Positions 62,301 through 64,000 of a DNA stretch of 64,000 nt are shown piece after piece. The position numbers and the translations under genes are program-made. Each line of letters starts with the position of its first letter. Within the stretch, counting starts at the first letter, position 1. The notes under the pieces were generated by a model that saw nothing but the letters and a program-made list of their open reading frames with translations, did not search any database and was not told the DNA's origin. The stretch comes from Liolophura sinensis (taxonomy: Eukaryota; Mollusca; Polyplacophora; Chitonida; Chitonidae), in contig NC_088300.1 of the NCBI RefSeq assembly GCF_032854445.1, forward strand, positions 22,241,608-22,305,607, in the 5' to 3' direction.

Positions 62301-62579
62301 ACCAAACTGTCACAGCCCATGCATTTGACTGGTGACTGGGAGAAATACAGTACCCCTATACCTGGTTCAACGTTCGGCAAGACAAAGTGTGGTATGAAGT
62401 GACTCCAAATTTGACCAGCACCGCGCTAAACATAACTTAAGCATAAGCATAAGCTAATCATTGCCAGCAGGCTATTACCCTTCACCCTAACACCTCGCCA
62501 AGGGCCTGACCGACTTGTTGACCCTCACACACATCCCTTTACTCAAGGCCCACACCGGTGATTTGACGTGCAGTTTCGA

Positions 62580-63003
62580 TGATGTGCAATGGAAATACAG
62601 CCTCCGGTTTCAGAAACAACTGGGGCTTGGTTTCAGCCCGTGAATGAAAAAGCTCATGAATTTACCGCACGACTGGCTCATGGGGCCGACGGATATGCCG
62701 CACATCGGTGCCGGTGGTTTACATGCCACAACACCCACGCTGTACGTGTACACGCACATTGCCGAAAGGCGTGTGGTGGGGGACACGCTGGCACCGCTGC
62801 TGCGGCTGGTCACCACGAAAGGGAAGTACGGGCAACATCTCCAAGACCTTCCAACACGTGGAAAACATCCCCGTGCGGTGCAAGCGTTTCTCGACGGTGG
62901 AAATTGATATAAGGGATGACACCGGGCAACCCGTCGCATTTCAATGCGGTGAAGTGGTGCTGACACTTCACATTCGACAGCGGCGCGCATTACCTTTGCA
63001 ATA
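62580..63003 (+). pseudogene. Element-associated protein remnant, frame-broken
   Basis: Two overlapping plus-strand frames (62644-62907 and 62708-63004) carry successive parts of what looks like one protein: the first gives GDTLAPLLRLVTTKG, the second RDDTGQPVAFQCGEVVLTL before a stop. The switch near 62840 indicates a frameshift. The second block is a sequence type I recall from Polinton-bearing invertebrate genomes. The structural role is not assigned. Confidence 0.5.
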
Positions 63004-63029
63004 AACGTCGTAGACGATCCCGCCATGTG

Positions 63030-63330
63030 CTGATCCTACGTCTGCTATTACACCAAGCAACCCGGCGGAGGTGGGTTACCTTTGTTTCGTGGTGCTGTTG
63101 TACAGCGTTGTCTCCGCAGTTTTATCAAAATGGCGCAGCTCTTGCTTAAGCCCGCTGTGAAAGCGTTGGGTAAAACTGCGTTATGTCACGCACTGAAAGT
63201 CATGGACGATGTGTGGGAAGAGGGAGTGCCGGTGAGCCAGGCCTTGTAACGACACGCTTTGAAGGGTAGAAAACAGCTGGTGGTCAAAGCCGGTTGCTAC
63301 CCCCCAGCGCAGGATGCTCTGTAAGCCGAA
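63030..63330 (+). pseudogene. Small basic structural-protein remnant of the element
   Basis: A readable stretch with YYTKQPGGGGLPLFRGAV followed by an Ala/Lys/Leu-rich amphipathic-looking block, with stops near 63248 and 63321. Short proteins of this kind occur next to the capsid genes in Polinton/adintovirus elements and have been compared with the adenovirus core or minor proteins. The comparison is from memory, and the copy is interrupted. Confidence 0.45.
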
Positions 63331-63359
63331 CGGGGAGGGACGTCTATAAAACGGAAGGT

Positions 63360-64000
63360 CCGACGCAACGCTCCCACTTGTCACCTGCACGATGGACCAA
63401 GAAGACCTACGCTCCCCCGCCAACCTCGACTCACCAACTCCGCTCCGCATCAGATATTTTTAGCTAACGCCATGGCTCTCCCTCACGCCGAGTGTTGTCC
63501 GTCGGTCAGCAGTAACTTTGATTTGTGCATCTTACCCCCTGCCGACACCAGTGTTCAAGGAGATCAAGGGGACGCCTACAGTCGCATCGCCAGCCTGAGC
63601 GACGTGGGACCCATGGAATTTCGCATCACCAATGCGGACGGTGACACTTACTTGGAAGACGCGCTGCTCCCACTCGTTTTCACCTGCCTGTTGGGCACCG
63701 AAGACATACGCTCCCCCGCCAACCTCGACTCACCAAACCCCGCTCCGCATCGGATATTTTTAGCTAACGCCATGGCTCTCCCCCACACCGAGTGTTGTCC
63801 GTCAGTCAGCAGTGACTTTGATTTGTGGATCTTACCCCCTGCCGACACCAGCGTTCGAGAACATCGCTGGGATGCCTACAGTGTCCTCGCCAGCCTGGGC
63901 GACGTGGGGTTTGTGGAATTTCCCATCACCAATACGGACGGCGACACTTACTTGGACTTGGCCAACACCTTGTTATACGTGAAGGCGAAGGAGGGGTTGT
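63360..64000 (+). pseudogene. F54H12.2-like structural gene remnant with 299-bp tandem duplication
   Basis: Two direct copies of the same segment start near 63360 and 63658 (offset about 299 bp). Each contains the words 'cgctcccccgccaacctcga', 'atatttttagctaacgccat' and 'gagtgttgtccgtc', followed by coding-like sequence (first copy FDLCILPPADTSV, second copy FDLWILPPADTSV). The second copy remains open to the window edge, and the first is cut by the duplication junction. The family is a virus-like structural protein of Polinton elements, and I cannot say which capsid component it is. Confidence 0.5.

Larger units (their letters stand above)
60820..64000 (+). mobile_element. Degenerate Polinton/Maverick (adintovirus-like) element, right side cut by window
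   Basis: A GC-rich, intron-free block sharply different from the AT-rich host DNA, with several same-strand gene remnants. These are a retroviral-type integrase, then a proline-rich stretch, then two remnants resembling conserved element proteins, then a duplicated segment resembling the protein family annotated in invertebrates as F54H12.2-like. Integrase plus these proteins is the typical content of Polinton/Maverick elements. All frames are interrupted, so the copy is dead. The left boundary is set by composition. The right boundary is outside the window. Confidence 0.7.

Noticed and set aside
1-64000. A previously undescribed multigene system linking the dioxygenases, LRR protein, transporter and bZIP factor
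   Set aside because: The genes differ in strand, spacing and family, and animal gene order gives no operon logic here. Nothing in the sequence supports a joint role.

Overview
The window is nuclear DNA of a multicellular animal. The genes are split by ordinary GT-AG introns (one GC-AG), the DNA between them is AT-rich and full of tRNA-derived SINEs, foldback elements, minisatellites and DNA-transposon scraps, and the recognisable proteins are animal types. The SINE with a tail ending in a 'gagtacggcgtaaaacacc'-like motif is one I associate with marine lophotrochozoans (molluscs, brachiopods). That placement comes from memory of the repeat family, not from a search.

Layout. (1) 7043-27464: two intact paralogues of a phytanoyl-CoA dioxygenase (PHYH)-family Fe(II)/2-oxoglutarate enzyme stand head to head. 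One is on the minus strand (start 11670, stop 7043) and one on the plus strand (start 22505, stop 27464). Each is assembled here from nine coding exons of identical length in both copies, giving 363 residues each with the complete HxD...H...R active-site set. The 10.8 kb between them holds only repeats. (2) 31995-41080 (minus): a 14-exon leucine-rich-repeat gene resembling LRRC74A/B, with an acidic N-terminus, RNase-inhibitor-type LRRs, a degenerate EF-hand-like segment and a basic tail. The initiator exon was not found. (3) 44915-54979 (minus): a complete 12-exon, 491-residue SLC7 light-subunit amino-acid transporter, closest to the b(0,+)AT/SLC7A9 type, including a 45-nt exon and one GC-AG intron. 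(4) 58648-59879 (minus): the terminal coding exon of a bZIP factor of the PAR/NFIL3/CES-2 group. (5) About 60820-64000 (plus): a GC-rich, intron-free, frame-broken relic of a Polinton/Maverick (adintovirus-like) element with integrase and structural-gene remnants. It runs off the right edge.

The four host genes have no evident functional link. The most unusual signals are two tandem arrays seeded from exon-intron junctions: a 31-bp array that copies the splice donor of PHYH-like exon 6, and a roughly 62-bp array that copies the acceptor of the last LRRC74-like exon. Next is the patchwork divergence of the two PHYH-like copies, where the exon next to the HxD motif is far more diverged than its neighbours. 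I saw no clear evidence of a wholly new multigene system.

Exon joins were made by eye from reading frame, splice consensus and, for the duplicated gene, paralogue agreement. No alignment, database search or transcript was available.
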